15,647 nucleotides of DNA from JBMNOU01 sp050943215. GTDB lineage: Bacteria > Bacillota > Clostridia > Christensenellales > SZUA-584. Shown piece by piece: positions 1-7,014 of this stretch. Position 1 is the stretch's first letter, and each line of letters begins with the position of its first letter. The notes under the pieces were generated by a model, which had not been told where the DNA came from, searched no databases, and worked only from the letters and a program-made list of their open reading frames with translations. The translations under genes and the position numbers were made by a program. The stretch lies in assembly GCA_050943215.1 (NCBI GenBank), contig JBMNOU010000042.1, positions 1-15,647 on the forward strand, written 5' to 3'.

Positions 1-133
1 TATGTCAGAAACAATAATGTATTTTGTACGAGGACGAGAATAATTTTTAGACTAAACCTTAATGCATAAGTAAATGATCCAAAGTGTGTTTTAAAAAGGT
101 AATAAAAGCAGAAAGTAATAAGGAGGTAACAAA

Positions 134-982
134 ATGGATGTAAAATTAGGCGTTACACAATGGAGTCTGCCGGGAAATGGAATGTGCGCAGTACGGATTG
201 TCGCTGATGCCGGGCTTGACGGTTTGCAGATCGAGCTTGGTTCATACGAATTGGGATATCCGATGGCTCAGCCGAGAATGCAGGATATGTATCTTGATGA
301 AGCTGCAAAGTATGGAATTAGTTTTCCTTCAATCGTGCTCAACGATATCAATATTTATCCCATGATAGCGGACAAGGATTCAGAAAAATATAAAATTGGC
401 ATGGATATGCTTAAAACAGCCGTACAAGTTGCCGATAGGATGAAAGTACCGGTTGTGATGATTCCAAGCTTTTTAGACAATGATATTAAAACACCGCAGG
501 ATATGGACCGAACAGTCGAGGCTCTTAAATATGTTTGCGAACTGGCCGGGGAAAAAGGCATTGAAATATCTAGCGAGGGAACAATATCATATGATAAGCA
601 TCTGGAAATCGTGGAAAGAGTAGGATATAAGAATATATCCATATTCTATGATTCAATGAACTATAAACTGTTCAAGGGATACGACCAGGCTGAGACTCTT
701 CTCGGATATTATGATAAGATGACGCCGCAGCTCCATGTAAAGGATGGAAAAACAAGCGACGTTAAAGGACCTGAAGACTTGTGGAAGATCATCAGCAGCG
801 CACTGCTTGGCAAAGGCGATACAGGGTTCTATAAAACGATCGAGATACTGAAGGAAAAGAATTATAAGGGTTGGATCATTCTTGAGAATTATTATCAGCA
901 TCTGCCGCTTCGTTTGGTTAACGAAGATCAGTTCGAGATAATGGCTCAAGATATCCGGATATTAAGAGAGGCTATTCAATAG
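134..982 (+). CDS. Sugar phosphate isomerase/epimerase family protein (xylose-isomerase-like TIM barrel)
   Basis: This 282-residue cytoplasmic protein has the length and motifs of the xylose-isomerase-like TIM-barrel family, which includes ketose 3-epimerases and inositol-pathway isomerases. What is visible: a typical start (LGVTQWSL, 5-12), ELG at 34-36, and four residues placed like the family's metal site, namely Glu148 (SSEGT), Asp173 (FYDSMN), His201 (LHVKD) and Glu251 (LENYY). The stretch GKGDTGFY (226-233) is also typical. These would bind a divalent metal and catalyse aldose-ketose isomerisation or epimerisation; the substrate cannot be read from sequence. The ATG is fixed by a strong AGGAGGT at 121-127. 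It is the first gene visible of a same-strand run with two dehydrogenases, 37 bases from the next. The pairing with an inosose-type dehydrogenase suggests an IolO/IolE/IolI-like role in cyclitol or keto-sugar breakdown (inference). Family assignment is secure, reaction is not. Confidence 0.85.
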   Translation: MDVKLGVTQWSLPGNGMCAVRIVADAGLDGLQIELGSYELGYPMAQPRMQDMYLDEAAKYGISFPSIVLNDINIYPMIADKDSEKYKIGMDMLKTAVQVADRMKVPVVMIPSFLDNDIKTPQDMDRTVEALKYVCELAGEKGIEISSEGTISYDKHLEIVERVGYKNISIFYDSMNYKLFKGYDQAETLLGYYDKMTPQLHVKDGKTSDVKGPEDLWKIISSALLGKGDTGFYKTIEILKEKNYKGWIILENYYQHLPLRLVNEDQFEIMAQDIRILREAIQ

Positions 983-1019
983 GTTCATAAATAAAATAAA
1001 AAAAGACGGAGGGTTATAT

Positions 1020-2195
1020 ATGAAAGCATATGTTGCTGAGGCCGATTGGGCTCCAAAGGAAGGGTACGTCCTTACCGAAAGAGAAAAAAGAGATAAAAGA
1101 GCACTGCTTGGCAATCTTGTTTGGAAGAATGTCAGAGCAAGTTTAAAAGAAGTTCCTGAGCCCAAAATGGGAAGAGAAGATGTTATCATTAAGATTGGTG
1201 CTTGCGGAATTTGCGGCAGCGATTTGCACGCCACTGAAATGGATGAAGAGAATTATTCATTATTTGCAAGCCATACAAGATTTCCGGTTATATTAGGGCA
1301 TGAGTTTTCGGGAGAAATCGTAGAAGTTGGTTCCGATGTGACCGAAGTTAAAGTTGGCGACTTGATCGCTGTTGAGCAGATACGTTGGTGCGGTAAATGT
1401 TACTCATGCCGGATCGGTATGTTTAACCAGTGCAAAAACTTAGAAGAAATTGGTTTAACAGCGGATGGTGGTTTTGCGGAATACGCGGTTGTTCCTCAAA
1501 AATTCTGCTGCAACATCAACAACATCGCTGAGCTTTTAGGCAGTAAAATTGCGGCGCTTGAAGCTGGTGCGCTTACAGAGCCCACAGCGGTTGCTTACAG
1601 CGGTATGTTCATCAACGGCGGCGGTTTCAAACCGGGTGCTCACGTTGTAGTATTTGGTGCGGGCCCGATCGGACTTGCTGCAACTGCACTGGCAAGGGCT
1701 GCCGGAGCTGCAAAGGTTATCGTTATTGATATCGTTGATTACAGGCTGAACCTGGCAAAAGATATGGGAGCAACTGACCTTCTTAATCCGATTGAGCTTG
1801 GAAAACAGGGGTTAACACCTGGAGATGCTGTTATGCAGCTTACTAATGGGATCGGCGGCGGCATGGTCGTAGAAGCAGCTGGCAACAGTGCTAAGACGTA
1901 TCCTGAAATTGAGAAATGTATTGCTATCGGCGCAAAAGTGATCAGCCTTGGTATGGAAGCCAGAAAAGCCTCTATTCAGATGATTAACTTCCAAAGAACA
2001 AATTCGCGTATACAGGGCTCTCTGGGTCAAGCCGGAAGCGATATCTTCCCGTCTGTGCTGAGACTGATGGCTGCTGGCCGCATTGATATGAGAAAGATGG
2101 TTACCGGCAGGTTCTCATTGGATAATATAGAAAAGGCGCTGGAAGATATGCATAAGAACCCCAATGCGAAGGTGCTTGTAGGACAGCATTATTAA
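1020..2195 (+). CDS. Zinc-dependent medium-chain dehydrogenase, scyllo-inosose 3-dehydrogenase-like
   Basis: A 391-residue NAD(P)-dependent alcohol/polyol dehydrogenase of the medium-chain family. Catalytic zinc ligands are visible as Cys65 (CGICGSD), His94-Glu95 (GHE) and Glu187 (TEP). The structural zinc lobe has Cys124, Cys127, Cys130 and Cys138. The Rossmann motif GAGPIG is at 213-218, and Asp237 at the end of the second strand favours NAD over NADP. The unusual N-terminal segment before the zinc site (about 20 residues longer than sorbitol or threonine dehydrogenase) and the block around DEENYSLF (75-82) resemble, from memory, the Thermotoga scyllo-inosose 3-dehydrogenase (TM0412/IolM) of the non-canonical inositol pathway. 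Start chosen by GGAGGG a few bases upstream. It sits between the epimerase and an SDR, so two successive oxidations of a polyol or cyclitol are plausible. A general sorbitol/butanediol-type dehydrogenase is the alternative. Confidence 0.85.
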   Translation: MKAYVAEADWAPKEGYVLTEREKRDKRALLGNLVWKNVRASLKEVPEPKMGREDVIIKIGACGICGSDLHATEMDEENYSLFASHTRFPVILGHEFSGEIVEVGSDVTEVKVGDLIAVEQIRWCGKCYSCRIGMFNQCKNLEEIGLTADGGFAEYAVVPQKFCCNINNIAELLGSKIAALEAGALTEPTAVAYSGMFINGGGFKPGAHVVVFGAGPIGLAATALARAAGAAKVIVIDIVDYRLNLAKDMGATDLLNPIELGKQGLTPGDAVMQLTNGIGGGMVVEAAGNSAKTYPEIEKCIAIGAKVISLGMEARKASIQMINFQRTNSRIQGSLGQAGSDIFPSVLRLMAAGRIDMRKMVTGRFSLDNIEKALEDMHKNPNAKVLVGQHY

Positions 2196-2236
2196 TATCA
2201 GGTTGATTATATAAAAAATATTTTAGGAGACGAAGT

Positions 2237-3004
2237 ATGGTACTAAAAGACAAGGTAGCTATCGTTACAGGTGGATCAAGAAACATTGGGGCCGCTATTT
2301 GCGAAGCCATGGCGAAGGAAGGCGCAAAAGTTGTCGTTAACTATATTGCACCTGAAGAGAAAAATGCGAATGCTCTCGTAGAAAAAATTAAAGCTGCAGG
2401 CGGAGAAGCGACTGCGATAATGGCCAGCGTCGATGACAAAGATCAAGTCATAAACCTCATCAATAGTGCAGTAGAGAAATATGGCAAACTTGATTTCATG
2501 ATCAATAATGCCGGTGTTGCTCAAAACATGCCTTTTGAAGAAACGACAGAGGATCTCCTTGATAAGACTATGAGTGTCAATTTTAAGGGATGCTGGTATT
2601 GCACAACTGAGGCTGCAAAAGTTATGATTAAGCAAGGTCATGGCGGTGTCATCGTATCTACCGCATCTGTATGCGCGAACTTAGGTACTGAATTGTTATC
2701 CGCTTATTGCTGCTCCAAGGCGGCTATCAGATCGCTGATGCAGAGCGCATCGGTTTCTTTAGGAAAGTATGGCATCCGCTGCAATAGCGTTCAGCCGGGT
2801 ACAATATTGACAGATCTTAACCGTGAGCAGTATAAAACAGATCATTGGTTAAGACAAATCAAAGAGTGGCGTTCAGGCCTTGGCAGACTAGGTGAACCCG
2901 ATGAACTTGCAGGCGCTTATGTATTCCTTTGCTCAGATGCGGCAAAGTACATAACCGGAATAGAGATTACGGTAGACGGCGGTATGGTCTGTCGTTGGGA
3001 ATAA
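2237..3004 (+). CDS. Short-chain dehydrogenase/reductase (SDR) family oxidoreductase
   Basis: A 255-residue classical SDR, the usual length. The cofactor loop is TGGSRNIG (11-18), with Asn where Gly or Ala is most common; NNAG lies at 90-93. The catalytic tetrad is complete: Asn115, Ser144, Tyr157 and Lys161 (YCCSK). The end carries the common VDGGM motif (247-250). It would oxidise or reduce a hydroxyl/keto group of a small sugar-like molecule with NAD(P); the substrate is not readable. The ATG follows AGGAG at short spacing, 41 bases after the zinc dehydrogenase, so the three genes look like one operon. It is the last gene, followed by a strong intrinsic terminator. The broad SDR family makes any specific name (rhamnose, glucose or inosose dehydrogenase) a guess. 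Confidence 0.85.
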   Translation: MVLKDKVAIVTGGSRNIGAAICEAMAKEGAKVVVNYIAPEEKNANALVEKIKAAGGEATAIMASVDDKDQVINLINSAVEKYGKLDFMINNAGVAQNMPFEETTEDLLDKTMSVNFKGCWYCTTEAAKVMIKQGHGGVIVSTASVCANLGTELLSAYCCSKAAIRSLMQSASVSLGKYGIRCNSVQPGTILTDLNREQYKTDHWLRQIKEWRSGLGRLGEPDELAGAYVFLCSDAAKYITGIEITVDGGMVCRWE

Positions 3005-3034
3005 CGATAGCAAAGCCGTACCTAATAGACGTCA

Positions 3035-3068
3035 AAAAACTCCCGTTGTTTTGTCAACGGGGGTTTTT
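3035..3068. terminator. Bidirectional rho-independent terminator between the catabolic operon and spoVAE
   Basis: Arms 3035-3048 and 3055-3068 pair over 14 bases with a single G-T wobble around a six-base loop. The stem is GC-rich near the loop (CCCGTTG/CAACGGG) and flanked by A's on the left and T's on the right, so it can terminate transcripts from both directions. It lies 30 bases after the SDR stop and just beyond the spoVAE stop on the other strand. Confidence 0.9.
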
Positions 3069-3072
3069 ACTT

Positions 3073-3429
3073 TTATTTTTTTGTTTTGGGCTTGAATATC
3101 AAAGCAATCAGATATCCAAAAAGTACAGCTGCAGCTATTCCGCCGGCCGTTCCCGTAACGCCTCCGGATAACGCTCCAAGTATCCCCAATTCGTCAACAC
3201 CTTTATAAGCACCTTTTGCTAAGGCATATCCAAAGCCAGTCAGCGGTACTTCAGCACCTGCTCCGCCAAACTTGACCAATGGCTCGTATATTCCGATCGC
3301 TGTCAGGATAACGCCAGCAGTAACAAATAGTACGAGAATCCTGGCAGGTGTTAGGTTTGTTTTAGAAAGCAATATCTGACCGATGAGGCATAAGGCTCCG
3401 CCAACGATAAAAGCTGCTAAATAATTCAT
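3073..3429 (-). CDS. spoVAE: Stage V sporulation protein AE (SpoVAE)
   Basis: A 118-residue small membrane protein of the SpoVAC/SpoVAE family, part of the SpoVA complex that carries Ca-dipicolinic acid into the forespore across its inner membrane and releases it at germination. Hydrophobic segments are visible near 4-22, 30-52 and 83-112. The signature GGAGAEVPLTGFG (55-67) lies between the second and third, and GILGALSGG (82-90) is typical of SpoVAE. Its start overlaps the spoVAD stop by four bases (ATGA), which implies translational coupling. It is the last gene of the operon and ends at the shared terminator. Only one SpoVAE-type gene is present; B. subtilis has both EA and EB. This copy corresponds to the membrane EB type. 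Confidence 0.93.
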   Translation of the reverse strand: MNYLAAFIVGGALCLIGQILLSKTNLTPARILVLFVTAGVILTAIGIYEPLVKFGGAGAEVPLTGFGYALAKGAYKGVDELGILGALSGGVTGTAGGIAAAVLFGYLIALIFKPKTKK

Positions 3430-4448
3430 GATCCATACCCCATTTCTATTGAAACTGCATGTGCAATTGACGGTACTGATTCGCCTTGTAAGGCACTTAT
3501 CGGGCTATGCAGTGCGCCGGTTGCAACAAACAATATGCTTTTAATGTTGCCGTGTCTCATTTCGCCGTAAAAATGTCCACAGAGAAGCGAAGCACTGCAG
3601 CCGCAGCCGCTTCCGCCGCAGTTCATGTTTGGTTTACCTTGGTATATCAAAATGCCGCAATCACGGTGATTCTCAGACAGATCGTATCCAGTGCCCATGG
3701 CAAGTTCGATAAGCAGCTCGCTTCCGAATTTCCCAAGATCACCCGTGATGATAAAATCATAATCTTTGGGCTGTTTGCCCGTTTCTTCGAGATGACAGAT
3801 AATGGTTTCTGCGGCAGCCGGCGCCATGGCAGCTCCCATATTATTGACGTCAGTAATACCCATATCTAATACGCGTCCAACTGTTGCAAAGGTGATAGCA
3901 GGGCAATTTTCGTCTCTGTTTGAAGAAAGAATCGCCGCACCCGCTGCGGTCACCGTATTTTGAGCAGTTGGTGTTTTTGGTGTACCTAGCTCAAGCGGAT
4001 TTCTAAACTGGCGCTCAGCTGTTGCAAAATGGCTGCTTGTTCCACAAATAGCGTATTGTGCAAAGCCTCCGTCAATAGCCATTGCGCCTAGTATAAGTGC
4101 TTCAGATATTGTCGAGCATGCGCCATATAGGCCAAAGAAGGGGATACAAAGGTCTCTGGCGGAAAAACCTGAAGAAATAATCTGATTTAAAAGATCGCCA
4201 CCAAAGAGGAAAGATATACTATCCGGCTGTAGGGAAGCTTTGCTTAATGCCGTCTTAACAGCTTCAGAAAACATTTTCCGCTCTGAAAGCTCATAAGTTT
4301 TTTCTTCCCACAAGTCATCATCAAACACCACATCAAAAGTTCTGCCAAATGGGCCTTCTCTTTCTGATTTTCCCGCCACCGATGCTGCAGAGATAATAAT
4401 CGGGGGAGAGCTGAATTTGACAGTTCTTGGACCCACGCGTGTACCCAT
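3426..4448 (-). CDS. spoVAD: Stage V sporulation protein AD (SpoVAD)
   Basis: A 340-residue soluble protein with a thiolase/ketosynthase-like fold, full length for SpoVAD. In Bacillus this protein binds dipicolinic acid and is part of the SpoVA channel complex. Visible family signatures are GGDLLNQ (83-89), GACST with Cys111 (109-113), TSSHFATAERQFR (137-149), GITD near 197-200, MAPAAAETI (208-216), TGDLGKFGS (235-243), the glycine/cysteine run GGSGCGCSA (278-286) and VATGALHSP (308-316). No membrane segment is seen. The ATG is preceded by AGGAG inside the last codons of spoVAC, two bases after the spoVAC stop, so the genes are translationally linked. Identification is firm because nearly all conserved blocks of the family are in order. 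Confidence 0.97.
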   Translation of the reverse strand: MGTRVGPRTVKFSSPPIIISAASVAGKSEREGPFGRTFDVVFDDDLWEEKTYELSERKMFSEAVKTALSKASLQPDSISFLFGGDLLNQIISSGFSARDLCIPFFGLYGACSTISEALILGAMAIDGGFAQYAICGTSSHFATAERQFRNPLELGTPKTPTAQNTVTAAGAAILSSNRDENCPAITFATVGRVLDMGITDVNNMGAAMAPAAAETIICHLEETGKQPKDYDFIITGDLGKFGSELLIELAMGTGYDLSENHRDCGILIYQGKPNMNCGGSGCGCSASLLCGHFYGEMRHGNIKSILFVATGALHSPISALQGESVPSIAHAVSIEMGYGS

Positions 4449-4450
4449 AA

Positions 4451-4909
4451 TTATATAACTCCTATGACATAATAGATTAGTCCGACAAGAACAGAAGTGC
4501 TAATTCCATACACAAGCACTGGCCCCGCAATTGTGAAGAGCTTTGCGCCCACACCAAGTATATAGCCTTCCCATTTATGCTCAAGAGCGGGGGAGACGAT
4601 AGAATTAGCAAATCCTGTTATTGGGACAATGGAACCTGCGCCCGCATATCTGCCCAAAACATCGTATATACCGATACCTGTAAATAATGCACCGAGAAAT
4701 ATCAGTACAGCCGAACGAAATAAACTGGTGCCCTCTTTATCAAGCATTAAAACGTTTTTTGAAAAATCGTTGAGTGCTTCACCAAAAACGCAAATTAGTC
4801 CACCTACGATAAATGCAAATACGCATTCTACCAGCAAATTGCTTTTGGGCATTTTATTTTTTACATATTCCTGATAACTTATATCGTTAATTGAATTTTT
4901 AATATCCAT
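4451..4909 (-). CDS. spoVAC: Stage V sporulation protein AC (SpoVAC)
   Basis: A 152-residue membrane protein of the SpoVAC/SpoVAE family. Bacillus SpoVAC behaves as a mechanosensitive channel that lets Ca-dipicolinic acid pass. A short charged N-terminal stretch (1-24) leads into hydrophobic segments around 28-46, 64-83 and 115-150. The signature YAGAGSIVPITGFANS (88-103) parallels the motif in SpoVAE, which shows common ancestry of the two. The start follows the stop of the small 35-residue ORF by five bases, with an AGAAGG-like ribosome site inside that ORF, so its translation probably depends on the upstream ORF. Length agrees with the family (about 150). Confidence 0.95.
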   Translation of the reverse strand: MDIKNSINDISYQEYVKNKMPKSNLLVECVFAFIVGGLICVFGEALNDFSKNVLMLDKEGTSLFRSAVLIFLGALFTGIGIYDVLGRYAGAGSIVPITGFANSIVSPALEHKWEGYILGVGAKLFTIAGPVLVYGISTSVLVGLIYYVIGVI

Positions 4910-4914
4910 ATATC

Positions 4915-5022
4915 TTATACCTTCTTCTGCTTTTCTGTGACTGTTTTTGCGTATTCTTCGCTTTCTTCAATGCTTGGCATGTGTCCTGTATTGACTTCTG
5001 GAATACTAATATAATCCTTCAT
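4915..5022 (-). CDS. Small ORF of 35 residues inside the spoVA operon, function unknown
   Basis: I do not recognise this product. It begins MKDYISIPEVNTGHMPSIEE and ends TEKQKKV, is hydrophilic with no membrane segment, and has a charged, probably helical second half (residues 17-35). Evidence that it is translated: AAAGGG lies a few bases before the ATG, and the ORF fills the gap between the stop of spoVAB (14 bases upstream) and the start of spoVAC (5 bases downstream) almost exactly. Without it spoVAC would have a 127-base leader in an otherwise tightly packed operon. In the canonical Bacillus operon spoVAB and spoVAC are neighbours without such a gene. It could be a small cytosolic partner of the SpoVA membrane proteins or simply a coupling leader for spoVAC. 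No database comparison was possible. Confidence 0.6.
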   Translation of the reverse strand: MKDYISIPEVNTGHMPSIEESEEYAKTVTEKQKKV

Positions 5023-5036
5023 ATGCTACCCTTTCT

Positions 5037-5450
5037 TTAAAACCCTCCCGAGATCCAATAAATCATCGAACCGATGAGCTTGCCTGCAACAAATGCAATC
5101 AGAATTGATACAATATAGACCTTTAAAACGGCATATTTTTTTAATACAGGTATAATGTTTGTAACCTCTGACAAACAGGCGATAAAAAAACCAGCATATA
5201 TACCTGCAAATAGCCCCCATACCCCTGACCAAAAATCATTAACCTGGATGTGTGCATTAAACAGCGTAATAATTGTCCCCAAAACACAACCGGCCGTATT
5301 GAAAATCGCCATCCATATTCCTACACTATTAAGCCCCAGGCTTATTGCTGATTTAGAAAAAACACCCAGTGCAACATAAAAGGCGCAAAGCGCGCTTCCC
5401 GATACAATTCCGGCACATAGGCCTGTCATAACGGACAAAAGGTCACTCAT
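5037..5450 (-). CDS. spoVAB: Stage V sporulation protein AB (SpoVAB)
   Basis: A 137-residue integral membrane protein, close to the roughly 140 residues of Bacillus SpoVAB, which is needed with the other SpoVA proteins for dipicolinic acid uptake by the forespore. Hydrophobic segments occur near 5-30, 40-64, 74-95 and 110-132, giving about four membrane passes. The stretch SEVTNIIPVLKK (94-105) is a recognisable part of the family. Its start overlaps the end of spoVAA by eight bases. Identification rests on the hydrophobic profile, this motif and the operon position between spoVAA and spoVAC. Confidence 0.92.
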   Translation of the reverse strand: MSDLLSVMTGLCAGIVSGSALCAFYVALGVFSKSAISLGLNSVGIWMAIFNTAGCVLGTIITLFNAHIQVNDFWSGVWGLFAGIYAGFFIACLSEVTNIIPVLKKYAVLKVYIVSILIAFVAGKLIGSMIYWISGGF

Positions 5451-6024
5451 CCTTGCTCTTGCACTTCTCCGCCCAATAATCCTTTAAAGCGTTTTCTTGT
5501 CTGTAGATATCAAGATCGAGTACCGATGCCCGTGATTTTTTGCGGCTGAATAAGCCAAACAGCAAAATAAAACCGATTGCGATGCCGATAGAATACGGTA
5601 TACTGACAATTGGAACACTTGCTGCCTCTATTCCTGTAAGAAAACGATATATGCTGCTATGTATACCCGGCATATTCACATCCTCATGAAACGTGATAAT
5701 GGCAAATGCGCCGCCAAAAAACATGACCAAACACAAAAAAATTGCCTTTAGTAAAATAACAGGCCTGTTTAATGCCTTATTGTCTACAAATATCTGACTT
5801 TCCATGGGCCCTAAGTTTTTAACCGTATAGCCGGGATAGATATCATATAACAGAATAGACATCTCAAATGCCGTAATGATATTCGCGTTATGTTTCAAAT
5901 CGAAATACATAGTAGACAGAGGTTTTTTATCTGCTCCATGAATATCGCAAATATCAGACATTGCAATGCGACGGTTTTTAACATATACCTTTTTCTTAAG
6001 ACAAAAAAACAGTTCCTTCTCCAT
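5443..6024 (-). CDS. spoVAA: Stage V sporulation protein AA (SpoVAA)
   Basis: A 193-residue protein with a soluble N-terminal domain (1-85) and two membrane segments (about 89-110 and 141-160), the architecture of SpoVAA in the SpoVA dipicolinic acid channel. The family motif FHEDVN (112-117) followed by IPYSIGIAIG (142-151) is clear. The N-terminus aligns with known SpoVAA starts (a charged strand, then a loop ending near DIHG at 27-30), so the ATG at 6024 is likely correct. No Shine-Dalgarno sequence is visible before that ATG; only TAA-CTT separates it from the end of the small upstream ORF, which lies in the same frame. Translation therefore probably depends on termination and reinitiation from that ORF. 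Confidence 0.94.
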   Translation of the reverse strand: MEKELFFCLKKKVYVKNRRIAMSDICDIHGADKKPLSTMYFDLKHNANIITAFEMSILLYDIYPGYTVKNLGPMESQIFVDNKALNRPVILLKAIFLCLVMFFGGAFAIITFHEDVNMPGIHSSIYRFLTGIEAASVPIVSIPYSIGIAIGFILLFGLFSRKKSRASVLDLDIYRQENALKDYWAEKCKSKDE

Positions 6025-6027
6025 AAG

Positions 6028-6162
6028 TTAAACATACCAGGCGTTGGTAAAAGTCTGGTGATGGGGCTTGCTCAGCAAAATCATGAATACTGTTGCTGCG
6101 GTGGCTGCAATGACAAATAAGATGACAATAATGACCCACCTGTTTTTTAACCAATCCACCAA
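6028..6162 (-). CDS. Small single-pass membrane peptide (44 residues) preceding and in frame with spoVAA
   Basis: I do not recognise this product. Reading from a TTG at 6162 (or the GTG directly after it), the peptide starts with VDWLKNRW, crosses the membrane once (about residues 9-31, rich in I, V, A and L) and ends with SKPHHQTFTNAWYV. AGGAG stands about 11 bases before the TTG, the only good ribosome site in front of the spoVA operon. The stop codon is followed by three bases and then the spoVAA ATG, in the same frame, and spoVAA lacks its own ribosome site. The hydrophobic profile and the coupling argue that it is translated. It may be a small SpoVA-associated membrane protein or a leader peptide. 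Start codon choice is uncertain. Confidence 0.6.
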   Translation of the reverse strand: MVDWLKNRWVIIVILFVIAATAATVFMILLSKPHHQTFTNAWYV

Positions 6163-6278
6163 AATAATCACCACTCCTAATAAACCCTAATATATGCCCG
6201 TACATTTTTATAGTACTTGCTTTTATTATTTGCAGTTAAACAAAAAAATATTGCTTAAGGAAAATAAAATCTGTACAA

Positions 6279-7013
6279 TTATTCAACAGCTTTTTTCATT
6301 TTATTAATGATTTTGGTTATGAGACGTGAAACCTGGACTTGAGAAACGCCAAGAATCTCAGCAATTTCCATCTGAGTTTTATCACTATAGAAACGTAACA
6401 TTATAAGCTGCCGTTCTTTGGGTTCAAGTTTTAGAATTAATTCTTTCAATAAAATCTTATCTATCATATCGTTGTTGTAGTCTTCGGACATCGTATCAAT
6501 CAGCAATGTCTTAGAATTTTCATCATCAAATGCAGGCTCATAAATCGACACAGGGCTGCGGACGGCTTCGATTGCGAATACGATGTCTTCTGCACTTATG
6601 TTAAGCCTCTGTGCAAGTTCTTCGATTGTTGGCTCTCTTTTTAGCTCTTCCTTCAGTTTTTCTTTTGTATTAAAGATCTCGAATGATTTTTCCCTTAGTG
6701 ACCGGCTGACTTTAATTATACCATCATCTCTTAGAAACCGTTTTATTTCACCGGCTATCATCGGTACAGCATAAGTTGAAAACCTCACTTCGTATTTTGG
6801 ATCGTAACCAAATACAGCCTTAACAAGCCCAAGGCTTCCTATTTGCATTAGATCTTCAAAATCGACTCCACGATTTAAAAATCTTTTGACAATGCTTTTT
6901 ACCAGCGCCGTATTTCGAATAATAAGCGTTTCTTTTGCTTCTTCGTCACCGTTCTGAGCAGCTATAATTAGCCGAAGGCTTTCTTCGTGCTTTAAAACAC
7001 CGTTATCTGACAT
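6279..7013 (-). CDS. sigF: RNA polymerase sporulation sigma factor F (SpoIIAC)
   Basis: A 244-residue sigma-70 family factor of the sporulation group, the first forespore-specific sigma factor. Region 2 is marked by DLMQIGSLGLVKA (54-66) and by FSTYAVPMIAGEIKRFLRDDG (78-98), which covers core binding, DNA melting and -10 recognition. Region 3 follows with KVSRSLRE (101-108) and REPTIEELA (126-134). Region 4.2 has the helix-turn-helix TQMEIAEILGVSQVQVSRL (213-231) for -35 recognition. It starts one base after the spoIIAB stop, with AGGA upstream. Its position downstream of spoIIAA and spoIIAB and upstream of spoVA identifies it as sigma F rather than sigma G or B. It is held inactive by SpoIIAB until the septum forms. 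Confidence 0.97.
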   Translation of the reverse strand: MSDNGVLKHEESLRLIIAAQNGDEEAKETLIIRNTALVKSIVKRFLNRGVDFEDLMQIGSLGLVKAVFGYDPKYEVRFSTYAVPMIAGEIKRFLRDDGIIKVSRSLREKSFEIFNTKEKLKEELKREPTIEELAQRLNISAEDIVFAIEAVRSPVSIYEPAFDDENSKTLLIDTMSEDYNNDMIDKILLKELILKLEPKERQLIMLRFYSDKTQMEIAEILGVSQVQVSRLITKIINKMKKAVE

Positions 7014-7014
7014 A

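Noticed and set aside
2..43. A short open frame from the window start ending in TAA at 41-43, possibly the tail of an upstream gene
   Set aside because: Only about 13 codons are visible, with no recognisable motif; the other plus frames also stop soon, so it cannot be told from chance.
3507..3869. Plus-strand 120-codon open frame opposite spoVAD
   Set aside because: It is fully antisense to the well-conserved spoVAD gene and its translation shows no family resemblance.
5890..6120. Plus-strand 76-codon open frame opposite the spoVAA start
   Set aside because: It is antisense to spoVAA and the small membrane ORF, with no ribosome site or recognisable motif.
5996..6205. Minus-strand 69-codon ATG frame overlapping the spoVAA start
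   Set aside because: Its translation is rich in His and Cys without pattern, while the frame beside it encodes a clean membrane span with a ribosome site, so that frame was preferred.
6188..6218. Possible sigma G or sigma F promoter for the spoVA operon (AAGTA, 17 bases, CATATAT on the minus strand)
   Set aside because: A forespore promoter is expected in this 116-base gap from Bacillus biology, but only about three of five key positions match at each element, too weak to list.
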